Shown one piece after another: positions 17,293-27,593 of a stretch of DNA of 64,000 nt. The position numbers and the translations under genes are program-made. Position 1 is the stretch's first letter. Each line of letters begins with the position of its first letter. The notes under the pieces were generated by a model. It did no database searches and was not told where the DNA came from. It saw nothing but the letters and a program-made list of their open reading frames with translations. Source of the DNA: Sinomonas atrocyanea (GTDB lineage Bacteria > Actinomycetota > Actinomycetes > Actinomycetales > Micrococcaceae); assembly GCF_030812675.1 (NCBI RefSeq), contig NZ_JAUSTE010000001.1, forward strand, positions 372,001 through 436,000, given 5' to 3'.

Positions 17293-18819
17293 GTGGGTGC
17301 GGTGGTGGAGCTGGGTTTCGCGTCGCGGTTCCCCGATGTCCTCGCGGGTGGCCTGGAACTGGCCGCCAAGGCCCTGGACCAGCCGGGAGGGACCGCCCGG
17401 GCGCTGCAGGCACTGGCCGACTTCGATGCCTACAGCGCGGCCCTCCGCGCGGTGCTGGTCGATCGGCTCGCCGCCGAGATCGCCGAGGAGCCCCTCGAGG
17501 GCCGCCACGGCCAGCCCACGCGCCTCGGCGGGAACATCGCCCACGCCGTCGCAGTCTCCGAGCTCGCAGCCCTGCAGGGCACGTCCGAGCACACTGCTGC
17601 GCGGGCGCTGAACTTCTCCACCGCGCTGGTCAACACCCACCCGGCCGTGCACGAGGCCCTCGCCTCCGGAGACATCACCGAGGCCCACGCCCGCGCCGTC
17701 ATCGACCAGGCCGCCACCCTGCCCCAGCACGCCGCCGAGCCCTACGCCCTCGAGGCCCTCGCCCGTGTCCGCACCCGCAAGGGCCGCCTTCGCACCCCGG
17801 GCGAGTTCCGCGCCGTCGCCCGCGACCTGCGCGAGCGCCTCCACCCCGACTCCATGACCCACCGCCGCGCCGCGGCCCGCGAGGACCGCAGGGTCTGGCT
17901 GCAGACCGAAGACGACGGCCTGTGCACCTTGTCCGCGCTCCTCCCCGCCGAGACCGCCGCCGAGATGTACGGGCGCCTCGACGCACTCGCCCGCACCACC
18001 CGGGCCCGCGCCGGCGACCACCGCGACCGCCAGGATGGACGGACCCTTGCCCAGCTCCGCGCGGACGCACTGGCCCACCTCGTGCTCACGGACGGCGTCC
18101 GCACCGACCGGCAGTGGCTGGCCGCAAAGTCGCCGGCCACCGTGCCGTTCCCAGAGGAGCTGCTCGCCGGGGTCAAGGCTGAGATCGTCGTCCACATCCC
18201 GGCCGCGGTCGCCCTCGGCGCCTCGGACGCCCCCGCGTTCCTGGACGGCCAGGGACCGATCGACCCGGCCACCGCCCGCGCGCTCGCCGCCGCCGCGCCT
18301 ACGTGGCAGCGCCTCTTCACCGACGCCGAGGGCACACCCCTCGCCCTCGGCCGCACTGCCTACCGGCCGCCAGCAGGGCTGCGGCGCTTCCTCGAATACC
18401 GCGACGGTGCCTGCCGCGTCCCCGGCTGCACCCGCCCCGCCCGCACCGCTGAGGCCGACCACACGACGGAGTGGCAGGACGGCGGCGCCACCGATGCGGC
18501 CAACCTCGCCCTCCTGTGTTCCCGGCACCATGCCCTCAAATCCCTCGCCCTCCACCGTCTCACCCGCGAGCGGACCACCGGGGACGCCGATGGCACAGAC
18601 GGCACAGGCACGCCCGCGCCCCCGCTAATCTGGACCACGTTCCTCGGCCGGGCTCTCCCCGCCGAGCCCCTCGACGGCGACCACGTCCTTGCCCCCAGGG
18701 CCACCGACCACCCACCACGGGGATCATGGGGCGAGCCAGCAACGGGCGGGGAACCACCGGGCACTCCGGTCTACAGCGCGGATGTTGCGGTGCGGGAGGA
18801 ATCACCTCCGCCGTTTTGA
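17293..18819 (+). CDS. DUF222 / HNH endonuclease domain protein (13E12 repeat family)
   Basis: This 508-residue protein has an N-terminal helical DUF222 region (about residues 20-330) and a C-terminal HNH nuclease domain with CRVPGC near residue 376, ADHTTEW and LLCSRHH. The cysteines and histidines form the zinc/HNH site. Proline- and threonine-rich tail. Members occur in many divergent copies in actinobacteria and were first noted as 13E12 repeats. Their role is unresolved (mobile endonuclease or SOS-linked nuclease). The GTG start follows a G-rich ribosome-site stretch. The long reverse-strand frame across it is a shadow. No transposase, repeat or target-site duplication is visible around it. 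Confidence 0.88.
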   Translation: MGAVVELGFASRFPDVLAGGLELAAKALDQPGGTARALQALADFDAYSAALRAVLVDRLAAEIAEEPLEGRHGQPTRLGGNIAHAVAVSELAALQGTSEHTAARALNFSTALVNTHPAVHEALASGDITEAHARAVIDQAATLPQHAAEPYALEALARVRTRKGRLRTPGEFRAVARDLRERLHPDSMTHRRAAAREDRRVWLQTEDDGLCTLSALLPAETAAEMYGRLDALARTTRARAGDHRDRQDGRTLAQLRADALAHLVLTDGVRTDRQWLAAKSPATVPFPEELLAGVKAEIVVHIPAAVALGASDAPAFLDGQGPIDPATARALAAAAPTWQRLFTDAEGTPLALGRTAYRPPAGLRRFLEYRDGACRVPGCTRPARTAEADHTTEWQDGGATDAANLALLCSRHHALKSLALHRLTRERTTGDADGTDGTGTPAPPLIWTTFLGRALPAEPLDGDHVLAPRATDHPPRGSWGEPATGGEPPGTPVYSADVAVREESPPPF

Positions 18820-18838
18820 GCGCCGAACTGCGCTACGC

Positions 18839-19183
18839 CTACGAGCCCGCGGGGTCCTGTGGGAGCCGTTCGGGCTGGGCGACGGCGTCGAGGGCCGCAG
18901 CGCGGAGGGTGCAGCGGTGCGCGGCCTCGACGTCCCGCGCGGTGACCACCGAGCCGGCGTCGTGACTGCTGAAGCGCAGGATGACGCGGTTGTAGCGCCA
19001 GTCCAGGTCCGGGTGGTGGTTGAGTTCCTCGGCGACCTCACCGACCGCGGCGATGAGCGCGAGCGCCTCCGCGGCGCTCGGCAGCCTGTACACGGTGGCC
19101 AGAGCACCGTCCACATGGCGCCAGTCGGTGAGGCGCCCCAGCTCGTCCCGGATCTGTTCTTCGGTCAACGGCTCGCGTGCCAT
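18839..19183 (-). CDS. 4a-hydroxytetrahydrobiopterin dehydratase (PCD/DCoH family)
   Basis: This 114-residue protein carries the family motif E-L-N-H-H-P with the downstream W, Y, H and D residues (NHHPDLDWRYNRV ... SSHDAGSVVTARD near residues 74-105), so the pterin-binding histidines are intact. It dehydrates 4a-carbinolamine pterins. In bacteria without phenylalanine hydroxylase it may serve molybdopterin or other pterin recycling. No hydroxylase is in this window. TACCCT (19191-19196) ends 7 nt before the ATG, suggesting a leaderless transcript. It converges with the DUF222/HNH gene across 19 bases. Confidence 0.9.
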   Translation of the reverse strand: MAREPLTEEQIRDELGRLTDWRHVDGALATVYRLPSAAEALALIAAVGEVAEELNHHPDLDWRYNRVILRFSSHDAGSVVTARDVEAAHRCTLRAAALDAVAQPERLPQDPAGS

Positions 19184-19223
19184 GGAAGTCAGGGTAGGCC
19201 CGGCAGCCGTCCGGCGGAACTGC

Positions 19224-20285
<1,062 letters not shown>

Positions 20286-20286
<1 letters not shown>

Positions 20287-21479
20287 CAGCTGCCTCCTCT
20301 CTCTGCCGCCGAGGCGGCCGGGATCCTCGCGGGCTGCGAGGCGAATCTGTCGGGCCGGAACGCATCCCAGCGGGGGTCGGCGCGCCCCTCGAGGAGGCCG
20401 CGGCACACCGCGGCCGCGGCGGGCGTGAGGAGCACGCCGTGGCGGAAGAACCCGGTGGCCACGATGAGTCCGGGCACATTCCCGACCCGCCCGAGCAACG
20501 GCGCGTTGTCCGGCGTGCCCGGGCGCGCGCGGGCGGTGATCTCGGTCAGCTCGAGCTCGGCGACGGCGGGCACGAGGGCCTGGGCGTCGCGCAGCAGCTC
20601 GTAGACCCCGCCGGCGGAGACGGCATCGGAGCCGTCCTCGCGCTGGGTCGCCCCGACCACCACGGTCCCATCCTCGCGCGGGACCACGTAGACGGGACGC
20701 CCGCGCACGAGCCCGCGGACGGTCGCCGTGACGAGCGGGCGGAGGGCCTCGGGCACCCGCAGGCGCAGGATGTCCCCATAGACGGGCCGCAGCGGCAGCG
20801 GCACCGGCAGGCCGCCGAGGTCGCGCGCGCCCAGCCCGTTGGCCACGATCGTCTCGGCGGCGCGCAGCTCGCGGCCGTCCTCTAGCACCACGCCGGCCAC
20901 CCGCCCGTCGTCCCACGCGAGCGAGGCCGCGCGGTCCGGCACGAGGGCGTCCTCGCCGAGGCGGCGGAGCAGGGCCGCGACGAGCCGCCGGGGATCGACC
21001 TGGTGGTCGGCCTCGATCGTGAAGGCTCCGGCCACCCCGGGCGCCAGGAGCGGCTCGGCCTTCCGCGCCTCGCGGACGGTGAGCGCCTGGACGGCCAGGC
21101 CGTGCGCCTCCTGGGCGGCCCTGAGGTCGGCGAAGGCCTGTCGGTCGGCGGCGTCGGCAGCGAGGCACAGCGTGGGGGTGGCCAGATAGCCGCAGTCGGG
21201 GCCGGCGGAGGCGGCGAACTGCTGCCACCGCTGGGCGGAGTCGAGTGTGAGGGCGAGGAGGTCCTCCTCCTGGTAGTGGTACTCGCTGACTGCGGCGAGC
21301 ATGCCGGCGGCCGCGTAGCTCGCGCCGGTGCCGGGCGCGGGGTCCACGACGACGACCCGCCGGCCGGAGCGCGCGGCCTCCCAGGCGATGCCCAGGCCGA
21401 CCACCCCGGCCCCGACGACGATGACGTCGGCCACCGCGCCCGGGATGCGCGCCGCCGCGGGCGCGTCCGTGCTCTCCAT
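20286..21479 (-). CDS. thiO: Glycine oxidase ThiO
   Basis: This 397-residue FAD-dependent oxidase makes the imine of glycine for thiazole formation. The dinucleotide motif VIVVGAGVVGLGIAWEAARSG is near residues 18-38. AETIVANGLGARDL and, near the C-terminus, VATGFFRHGVLLTPAAA (an FAD/substrate histidine region) are typical of ThiO/DAO proteins. It is the first gene of the operon. Its ATG lies 8 nt after the last conserved block of the TPP aptamer, whose GGAGG can act as the ribosome site. Confidence 0.93.
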
Positions 21480-21486
21480 GGTTCCT

Positions 21487-21573
21487 TCCCTCCGCCGGCA
21501 TGACCCGGATCAGGTGCAGCGGTCGGCTCTGGCCCTCTCAGCCCTGGCGCAGTTCACACTGGCGGGCTCCCGC
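21487..21573 (-). promoter_or_regulatory. TPP riboswitch (thi box) controlling thiO-thiS-thiG
   Basis: Read on the minus strand the region holds the conserved blocks of the thiamine pyrophosphate aptamer in order. They are GGGAGCCC, then GGCTGAGAGGG, then ACCTGATCCGGGTCATGCC, then GGCGGAGGGA. The thiO ATG follows directly. The last block contains GGAGG about 9 nt before the ATG, so ligand binding can hide the ribosome site. This implies translational control. There is no room for a separate terminator. Confidence 0.95.
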
Positions 21574-21585
21574 AGTACTGGGCAC

Positions 21586-21592
21586 TAGTCTA
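21586..21592. promoter_or_regulatory. Overlapping divergent -10 elements of thiE (+) and thiO (-)
   Basis: The palindromic ACTAGTCTAGT (21584-21594) offers TAGTCT on the plus strand (21586-21591), 6 nt before the thiE ATG. It also offers TAGACT on the minus strand (21587-21592), about 13 nt before the aptamer. The two promoters would share one melted region, so they may compete. No clear -35 is visible on either strand. Confidence 0.55.
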
Positions 21593-21597
21593 GTTCC

Positions 21598-22299
21598 ATG
21601 CTCCTCGCCGACGCCCAGCTGTACGTGTGCACCGACGCCCGCAGGGACCGCGGCGACTTCGAGTCCTTCCTGGACGCCGCCTTCTCCGGCGGCGTTGACA
21701 TCATCCAGCTGCGCGACAAGCAGATCGAGGCCGCCGAGGAGCTCGAGCACCTCGAGGTCCTGCGCGCCGTCGCCGAGCGGCACGGGAAGCTGTGGGCCGT
21801 GAACGACCGGGCGGACATCGCCCTGCTCTCCGGAGCGCCGGTGTTCCACGTCGGCCAGAAGGACCTCCCCCTCCCCGCGATCCGCCAGGTCGTGGACCCG
21901 TCCGTGCTCGTGGGCCTGTCCACCAACTCCCCCGAACTCGTCGACGCAGCCCTCGCCCATGCGCAGAGCCCCGAAGCGTCCGCCGGGGCGCGCCTCGACT
22001 ACTTCTGCACGGGCCCGCTGTGGGCCACCCCCACCAAGCCGGGCCGGGCCGCCGTCGGCCTCGGGATCGTCGAGCACGCGGCGCGCCGCACCCGCGAAGC
22101 GGTCGAGTCCGGCCGCACGGCACTGCCGTGGTTCGCCATCGGCGGCATCGACCACCAGAACGTGGCGCAGGTCGTCGAGGCGGGCGCGAGCCGCGTCGTC
22201 GTCGTCCGCGCGATCACCGACGCCGACGACCCCGCCGGCGCGGCGGCCCGCCTCCGCGCCGAACTCCCCAGCCTCGCCCCCGCCGCACCCCTCGCATGA
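21598..22299 (+). CDS. thiE: Thiamine-phosphate synthase
   Basis: This 233-residue TIM-barrel enzyme joins the pyrimidine and thiazole moieties of thiamine. Motifs seen are DIIQLRDKQ near residue 38, the pyrimidine site [10 protein letters not shown], the Gln/Asp of [19 protein letters not shown], and the C-terminal FAIGGID. The family GxSTH segment reads GLSTNS, with Asn where His is commoner. It is divergent from thiO. The -10 ends 6 nt before the ATG. The stop overlaps the pheA ATG (ATGA). Confidence 0.93.
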   Translation: MLLADAQLYVCTDARRDRGDFESFLDAAFSGGVDIIQLRDKQIEAAEELEHLEVLRAVAERHGKLWAVNDRADIALLSGAPVFHVGQKDLPLPAIRQVVDPSVLVGLSTNSPELVDAALAHAQSPEASAGARLDYFCTGPLWATPTKPGRAAVGLGIVEHAARRTREAVESGRTALPWFAIGGIDHQNVAQVVEAGASRVVVVRAITDADDPAGAAARLRAELPSLAPAAPLA

Positions 22300-23141
22300 C
22301 GACGATCGCGTACCAGGGCGAGCCCGGTGCCAACTCCCACATGGCAGCCCTCGAGGCCTATCCTGACGCCGCCACGCTGGCGTGCGCGACGTTCGAGGAC
22401 GCGTTTGCGGCGGTCACCGGCGGCGAGGCCGACCTCGCGATGATCCCGATCGACAACACCGTCGCCGGACGCGTCGCGGACATCCACCTGCTCCTGCCGG
22501 ACACCCCCCTGCAGATCGTCGGCGAGCACTTCCTCCGCATCCGCTTCAGCCTCCTGGGCATCCCCGGGGCGACGATCGGGGGCGCCCGGGAGGTGCACTC
22601 CCACGTGCACGCGCTGGCGCAGTGCCGCGGGTTCATCCGGGAGCACGGCCTCACACCCGTCGTGGCCGGAGACACGGCCGGCTCGGCGCGCGAGGTCGCC
22701 GAATGGGCTGACCCGGCCAAGCTGTCCATCGCCCCGCCGCTCGCGGCCGAGCGGTACGGGCTCACCGTCCTCGCGAGCGACATCGAGGACCAGCAGCACA
22801 ACACGACGCGCTTCGTGGTCCTCGCCCCACCACGCGACTACCCGCAGGCCGACGGCTCCCAGTACGTGACCAGCTTCGTATTCCGGGTCCGCAACATCCC
22901 GGCGGCCCTCTACAAGGCACTCGGCGGGTTCGCGACCAACGGGGTCAACATGACCCGGCTCGAGAGCTACATGGTCGAGGGCAGGTTCGCGGCGACCATG
23001 TTCATGGTGGACGTCGAGGGCCACCCCGACGAGCCGGCGCTCGCCCGGGCGCTCGAGGAGCTCGAATTCTTCTCGACGCAGCTGCGCATCCTCGGCGTCT
23101 TCCCGGCCCACCCGCGGCGCTTCGGGCTCCACGAGGGCTAG
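22296..23141 (+). CDS. pheA: Prephenate dehydratase
   Basis: This 281-residue enzyme converts prephenate to phenylpyruvate in phenylalanine synthesis. The catalytic domain (about residues 1-180) starts with [12 protein letters not shown], and the catalytic Thr region reads [15 protein letters not shown]-terminal ACT domain (about 190-270, with ESYM in the Phe-binding segment) gives feedback inhibition. The ATG overlaps the thiE stop, so thiE and pheA are coupled although their pathways are unrelated. A longer upstream frame runs through thiE and is not real. Confidence 0.93.
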   Translation: MTTIAYQGEPGANSHMAALEAYPDAATLACATFEDAFAAVTGGEADLAMIPIDNTVAGRVADIHLLLPDTPLQIVGEHFLRIRFSLLGIPGATIGGAREVHSHVHALAQCRGFIREHGLTPVVAGDTAGSAREVAEWADPAKLSIAPPLAAERYGLTVLASDIEDQQHNTTRFVVLAPPRDYPQADGSQYVTSFVFRVRNIPAALYKALGGFATNGVNMTRLESYMVEGRFAATMFMVDVEGHPDEPALARALEELEFFSTQLRILGVFPAHPRRFGLHEG

Positions 23142-23180
23142 TCGGGACGAGCAGGGACAGTCGGGACTAGGCTGGCGGCC

Positions 23181-24734
23181 ATGGCGCACCACTCGCTGAC
23201 CCCGAAGCCGGCCGGCCCCTCGGCCTGGGAGAAGGCAGAGGCCAGTGGCACCGCGCTCGCAGCGGCGTTCGCCGCCCTGCGGGAAGAGTTCAAGCTCGCC
23301 GACGCCTATCCCGCCGAGGCGCTCGCCGACGCCGAGGCGGCCATCGCCGCCCTCACGCTGCCGGCCGAGGACGCGACCGGGATCGAGTTCGTCACGATCG
23401 ATCCGCCCACGTCCACCGACCTGGACCAGGCCGTCCACATCGAGCGCGACGGCGCGGGGTACCGGGTGCGCTACGCGATCGCGGATGTCCCCGCGTTCGT
23501 CCGGCCGGACGGTCCGCTCGACGCCGAGACGCGCCGCCGTGGCCAGACGATCTACGCCGCCGACGCGAAGGTGCCGCTGCATCCCCACGACATCTCGGAC
23601 GACGCCGGCAGCCTCCTCGCGGACGAGGTCCGCGGCGCGTTCGTGTGGGACTTCAGCCTGGACGCGGACGGCGACGTGGCCGGCGTCGGCCTCGCCCGTG
23701 CCACGGTGCGCAGCCGGGCGAAGCTCAGCTACGCGGAGGTGCAGGAGCAGATCGACGCCGGGACCGCCGCCGAGCCGCTCCTGCTGCTGCGGGAGGTGGG
23801 CCTGAAGCGGGTCGAGCTCGAACGCCGCCGCGGGGGTGCAAGCCTGAACCTGCCGGAGCAGGAGATCGTCCCGGCGGAGGACGGCGGCTACCGGATCGAC
23901 ACGCGGGGGCCGCGGCCGGTCGAGGACTGGAACGCCCAGATCTCCCTCATGACCGGCATGGCCGCGGCGAGCCTGATGATCGAGGGCCGGATCGGGATCC
24001 TGCGCACCATGCCCGGACCGGACGAGAAGTCGCTGCGGCACTTCCGCCGCCAGACCCAGGCGCTCGGGGCTGCCTGGGACGGCTCCGTGCCCTACGGCGA
24101 GTACCTGCGCACGCTCGACGCCGCCCAGCCCCGCCACCTCGCGATCCTGCACGCCGCAGCGGCCCTCTTCCGCGGCGCGACCTACACCCCGTTCGACGGC
24201 GACGTGCCCGCCGAGCACCTGCAGGCCGCCATCGCGGCGCCCTACACGCACACGACCGCGCCGCTGCGCAGGCTCGTGGACCGGTTCGTGCTCGTCCTCT
24301 GCGAAGCGCTCGCGAACGGGCGCGACGTGCCGGAGTGGGTGCGCGCGGCCCTCCCCCGGCTGCCTGCCCTCATGGCGGCCTCGGACCAGCTCGCGGCGCG
24401 GGTGGAGCGGGCTTCGCTCGACCTCGTCGAGGCGGCCCTGCTCGTCACGGCGGTGGGGCAGGAGTTCGACGCCGTCGTGGTCTCGGGCTCCAAGCCTGCT
24501 TCCGGGAGCCCGGCCGTCCCGCGCAACGGCCGGCCCGACCAGCCGCTCGACCGGATCGCGAGCTCCCAGAACGGGCAGGAGCCCGCCCAGGCCCGGCCGT
24601 TCGGCACCGTCCAGCTCGCCGACCCGCCCGTGACGGCGCGGTGCGAGGGCGAGATGGAGTCGGGGACGACCGTGCGGGTGCGGCTGGTCCTGGCCGACGT
24701 GAGAGCGCGGAAGGTGCTGTTCGAGCTGGCGTGA
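23181..24734 (+). CDS. RNB-domain ribonuclease (RNase II/R family)
   Basis: This 517-residue 3'-5' exoribonuclease has the RNB active-site aspartates in [16 protein letters not shown] near residue 75 and the downstream [27 protein letters not shown] near residue 354 is the conserved RNB C-terminal motif. It lacks recognisable cold-shock or S1 domains, as in short actinobacterial members. A Pro/Arg-rich linker near residues 437-475 precedes the C-terminal beta-rich segment. TAGGCT (23168-23173) ends 7 nt before the ATG, pointing to a leaderless mRNA. Confidence 0.9.
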   Translation: MAHHSLTPKPAGPSAWEKAEASGTALAAAFAALREEFKLADAYPAEALADAEAAIAALTLPAEDATGIEFVTIDPPTSTDLDQAVHIERDGAGYRVRYAIADVPAFVRPDGPLDAETRRRGQTIYAADAKVPLHPHDISDDAGSLLADEVRGAFVWDFSLDADGDVAGVGLARATVRSRAKLSYAEVQEQIDAGTAAEPLLLLREVGLKRVELERRRGGASLNLPEQEIVPAEDGGYRIDTRGPRPVEDWNAQISLMTGMAAASLMIEGRIGILRTMPGPDEKSLRHFRRQTQALGAAWDGSVPYGEYLRTLDAAQPRHLAILHAAAALFRGATYTPFDGDVPAEHLQAAIAAPYTHTTAPLRRLVDRFVLVLCEALANGRDVPEWVRAALPRLPALMAASDQLAARVERASLDLVEAALLVTAVGQEFDAVVVSGSKPASGSPAVPRNGRPDQPLDRIASSQNGQEPAQARPFGTVQLADPPVTARCEGEMESGTTVRVRLVLADVRARKVLFELA

Positions 24735-24810
24735 GCGCGCTGGGCCTGCACCAGGGAGGCCGGCACCCGAGAAGTACCGGCCGTCCCTTCCTTGCGCGCG
24801 CGCAGTCCGC

Positions 24811-25404
24811 TTACACGCCTCCGACACTCCCGAGGAGGTTGTTGAGGATGTTCACCACGCCCTGGAGCCCGGTGCCGTTGTCCAGCAGGCCGGCGACGCT
24901 GCAGAGCAGGTTGCCGAGCAGGTTGCCGGGGCCGCGCTGGGCGGTGATGTTCAGGTTGACCTGGTTGAGGTCGACCACGAGGCCCAGCAGGTCCAGGTGC
25001 AGCGGCCCCAGCGTCAGGCTGAGGACGCTGCAGGTTCCGCCCGGGGCAGCGTTGGTCACGAGGGCCGTGGCCGTGGTGCTCACGGGCGTGGTGGCGCCTG
25101 TGGCGGCATTCGTCAGCGTGCCCGTGACCAGACCTTGGACCGCCAGCTGCCCATTCTGGTTCACGAACTGAGTCGGGGTGAAGGTGCCCGTCAGCGTGCC
25201 GACGGCGTTGCCGGCCGCGTCGGTCACCGTCTGGGTGACCAGCGACGCCGACGGTGCCTGCGCGGCTGTCGGTCCCGCGGCCGCCGGAGCGGCCGCCAGC
25301 GTCTGGGGGCGGGGGGCCGCGGCTGTCGCGGGCCCGGCAACCGAGACGAGGAGCCCGCCGGCCATGGCGGCCGTGACGAGCGGGGCAAGGATGCGTGTTC
25401 TCAT
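24811..25404 (-). CDS. Secreted alanine-rich protein of unknown function
   Basis: This 197-residue protein has a signal peptide ([10 protein letters not shown], hydrophobic core, likely cleavage after ATAAA near residue 29) and an Ala/Pro-rich linker. A beta-rich domain follows, with [13 protein letters not shown] near residue 85 and a C-terminal Leu/Asn segment with two cysteines (GGTCSVL and [10 protein letters not shown]) that could form a disulfide. The [15 protein letters not shown] segment resembles a motif I recall from other actinobacterial exported proteins of unknown role. The start is set by CAGGAG 9 nt upstream. It is convergent with the ribonuclease gene. Confidence 0.75.
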   Translation of the reverse strand: MRTRILAPLVTAAMAGGLLVSVAGPATAAAPRPQTLAAAPAAAGPTAAQAPSASLVTQTVTDAAGNAVGTLTGTFTPTQFVNQNGQLAVQGLVTGTLTNAATGATTPVSTTATALVTNAAPGGTCSVLSLTLGPLHLDLLGLVVDLNQVNLNITAQRGPGNLLGNLLCSVAGLLDNGTGLQGVVNILNNLLGSVGGV

Positions 25405-25785
25405 GTCTACTGCTCCTGGAAATCGGTGGAGTTGATTGACTGGTACATCACATAAGCGTGAGTCGCATCTCTCCGGCTCACGCTCCCGCCGGTACCCGTG
25501 CCGCGCTCGCTCAACCATTCGGGACGGCGCCCACCCCGCGTCGAGGCCTCCGATTCACGGATGGGGCCTCCGGCGCGGTACCCTTGGACAGTTATTGGAT
25601 GCCCGATCGTCCTGATGCGATCCTCTCTTCACCCGCCGGCCGGTGCCGGCACCTTGATAGCCCGCGATCGGCTTCCGCAGGATGGCCGGCGCGCGCTCCT
25701 GCTCCAGATGCCCCACGCAGTCATGGCTGTGGCGCTCTGTTGAGCGAGACCCGCTCGGGCCCCGATGGAGAGGGACCCCTTCCCT
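25405..25785. other. Non-coding stretch between secreted-protein gene and DEAD-box helicase gene
   Basis: This 381-base stretch has no convincing gene. The short frames in it lack ribosome sites and codon bias. For the minus gene TTATGT (about 25450-25455) could be a -10. For the helicase TTGGAC (25583-25588) and nearby TATTGGAT are possible promoter parts, which would give a leader of about 170 nt. That leader holds GC-rich self-complementary words (GCCGGCCGGTGCCGGC near 25636, GAGCG/CGCTC near 25742). Long leaders are common on RNA-helicase genes. A regulatory role is inference. Confidence 0.4.
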
Positions 25786-27588
25786 ATGAACGAAGTCCAC
25801 ACGCATGAACTCCTGACCGACGACTCGGGAACCGAGACGATCGAGACCGAGGAGACCATCACCAACGACGCCCCCGTCCGCCAGGAGAGCCAGAAGACGT
25901 TCTCCGACTACGGAGTGGCCCCCGAGATCGCCCAGTCCCTCGCGGATGCCGGCATCCTCAACCCGTTCCCGATCCAGTCGATGACCCTCGGGGTGGCCCT
26001 CGCCGGCCACGACATCATCGGCCAGGCCAAGACCGGCACCGGCAAGACGCTCGGCTTCGGCATCCCCGCGCTCCAGCGCACGCTCCCGGTCGAGCACCCG
26101 GACTACGCGAAGCTCCCGGTTCCGGGCGCGCCCCAGGCCCTCGTGGTGGTCCCGACCCGTGAGCTCGCGGTGCAGGTGAGCAAGGACCTCCAGACGGCCA
26201 GCAAGCGCACCACGCTGCGCGTCGAGGTCATCTACGGCGGCCGCGCCTACGAGCCGCAGATCGAGGCCCTCCAGCGGGGCGTCGAGGTGGTGGTCGGCAC
26301 CCCGGGCCGCCTCATCGACCTGCACCGCCAGCGCCACCTCAACCTCAAGAACGTCCGGATGATCGTCCTCGACGAGGCCGACGAGATGCTCGACCTCGGC
26401 TTCCTCCCGGACGTCGAGACGCTCATGGGCGCCGTCCCCGCGGTCCGCCAGACGCTCCTGTTCTCGGCCACGATGCCCGGCCCGGTCGTCGCGATGGCAC
26501 GCCGCTACATGACCCAGCCCACGCACATCCGCGCCTCCGACCCGAACGACGACTCGGTGACCAAGAAGGACATCCGCCAGGTCATCTACCGCGCGCACCA
26601 GCTGGACAAGGACGAGGTCGTGGCCCGGATCCTGCAGGCCCAGGGCCGCGGGCGGACCATCATCTTCACGAAGACCAAGCGCACCGCCGCGAAGCTCTCC
26701 GAGGAGCTCATCGACCGCGGCTTCGCGGCCGCGGCAATCCACGGTGACCTCGGCCAGGGCGCCCGCGAGCAGGCCCTGCGGGCCTTCCGCCACGGCAAGG
26801 TGGACGTCCTCGTCGCGACCGACGTCGCCGCCCGCGGCATCGACGTCGAGGACGTCACGCACGTGATCAACTTCCAGTGCCCCGAGGACGAGAAGGCCTA
26901 CCTCCACCGCGTGGGCCGCACCGGCCGCGCCGGCCACAAGGGCACCGCCGTCACGTTCGTCGACTGGGACGACGTCCCCCGCTGGACGCTCATCAACAAG
27001 GCGCTCGGCCTCGATGTGCCGGAACCGGTGGAGACGTACTCGTCCTCGCCGCACCTCTACACGGACCTGGACATCCCCGCGGGGACCAAGGGCCGCCTCC
27101 CGCGCAACAAGCGCGTGCTCGAGGGCCTCGCGGCCGAGAAGCTCGAGGACCTGGGCGAGCCGGGCGGGAAGAAGCGCTCCCGCGGCGGCAAGGACAGGCA
27201 CGAGGACGCCGAGGGCCGCGGCCGCCGCGGCGGCAGGGGCCACGGCGCAGAGAAGGCCGAGAAGGCCACCGAGGCCAGCAGCAACGGCGACGCCGGCAGC
27301 GAGGGCGGCCGCCGCCGTCGCCGCGGCGTGGCCGAGGGCGCGCCCGAGGCTGCCGGCGCCCAGACCGCCGGCGCCCCGACCACCGGCGCCCGCGCCGAAG
27401 GCCGTGCCGAGGGCAGGAACGCCAAGTCTGCGGAGTCGGCGCGGCCCCGCCGCGAGTCGCCCGCCCTCGCGGTCCACCTCACGGACTCCGGCGACGGCGC
27501 GTCTGTGGACCGCGGCGTCGCGGCAGCCCGCCGCCGCCGCACGCGCCGCCGCAACGGCGAGGTGGTCGCCCGCACCGAGGCCGAGTAG
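25786..27588 (+). CDS. DEAD-box ATP-dependent RNA helicase
   Basis: This 600-residue helicase has a Q-motif region (FSDYG ... NPFPIQSMTLG near residue 65), motif I AKTGTGKT near 82, motif II LDEADEMLD near 199, SAT (LFSATMPG) near 227, and HRVGRTGRAG in the second RecA domain near 372. Residues from about 430 onward are a basic Arg/Gly/Ala low-complexity tail that probably binds RNA. The second ATG is chosen because GGAGAGGGA lies about 9 nt upstream. It remodels RNA in ribosome assembly or decay. A methyltransferase gene follows after 5 bases. Confidence 0.94.
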   Translation: MNEVHTHELLTDDSGTETIETEETITNDAPVRQESQKTFSDYGVAPEIAQSLADAGILNPFPIQSMTLGVALAGHDIIGQAKTGTGKTLGFGIPALQRTLPVEHPDYAKLPVPGAPQALVVVPTRELAVQVSKDLQTASKRTTLRVEVIYGGRAYEPQIEALQRGVEVVVGTPGRLIDLHRQRHLNLKNVRMIVLDEADEMLDLGFLPDVETLMGAVPAVRQTLLFSATMPGPVVAMARRYMTQPTHIRASDPNDDSVTKKDIRQVIYRAHQLDKDEVVARILQAQGRGRTIIFTKTKRTAAKLSEELIDRGFAAAAIHGDLGQGAREQALRAFRHGKVDVLVATDVAARGIDVEDVTHVINFQCPEDEKAYLHRVGRTGRAGHKGTAVTFVDWDDVPRWTLINKALGLDVPEPVETYSSSPHLYTDLDIPAGTKGRLPRNKRVLEGLAAEKLEDLGEPGGKKRSRGGKDRHEDAEGRGRRGGRGHGAEKAEKATEASSNGDAGSEGGRRRRRGVAEGAPEAAGAQTAGAPTTGARAEGRAEGRNAKSAESARPRRESPALAVHLTDSGDGASVDRGVAAARRRRTRRRNGEVVARTEAE

Positions 27589-27593
27589 GCCCC

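Noticed and set aside
17236-18555. 439-residue minus-strand frame opposite the DUF222/HNH gene
   Set aside because: The plus-strand protein has the C/H-rich HNH motif and DUF222. The reverse is Gly/Val-rich without motifs.
24755-24782. Short GGCCGG/CCGGCC hairpin after the RNB gene
   Set aside because: The arms are six bases with a long loop and occur easily by chance in GC-rich DNA.
21999-24827. 942-residue minus-strand frame opposite thiE, pheA and the RNB gene
   Set aside because: All three plus-strand genes have motifs and start signals. The frame is compositional shadow.
25458-25808. Short plus-strand frames before the helicase
   Set aside because: No ribosome site, composition unlike the neighbours, and one overlaps the helicase start out of frame.
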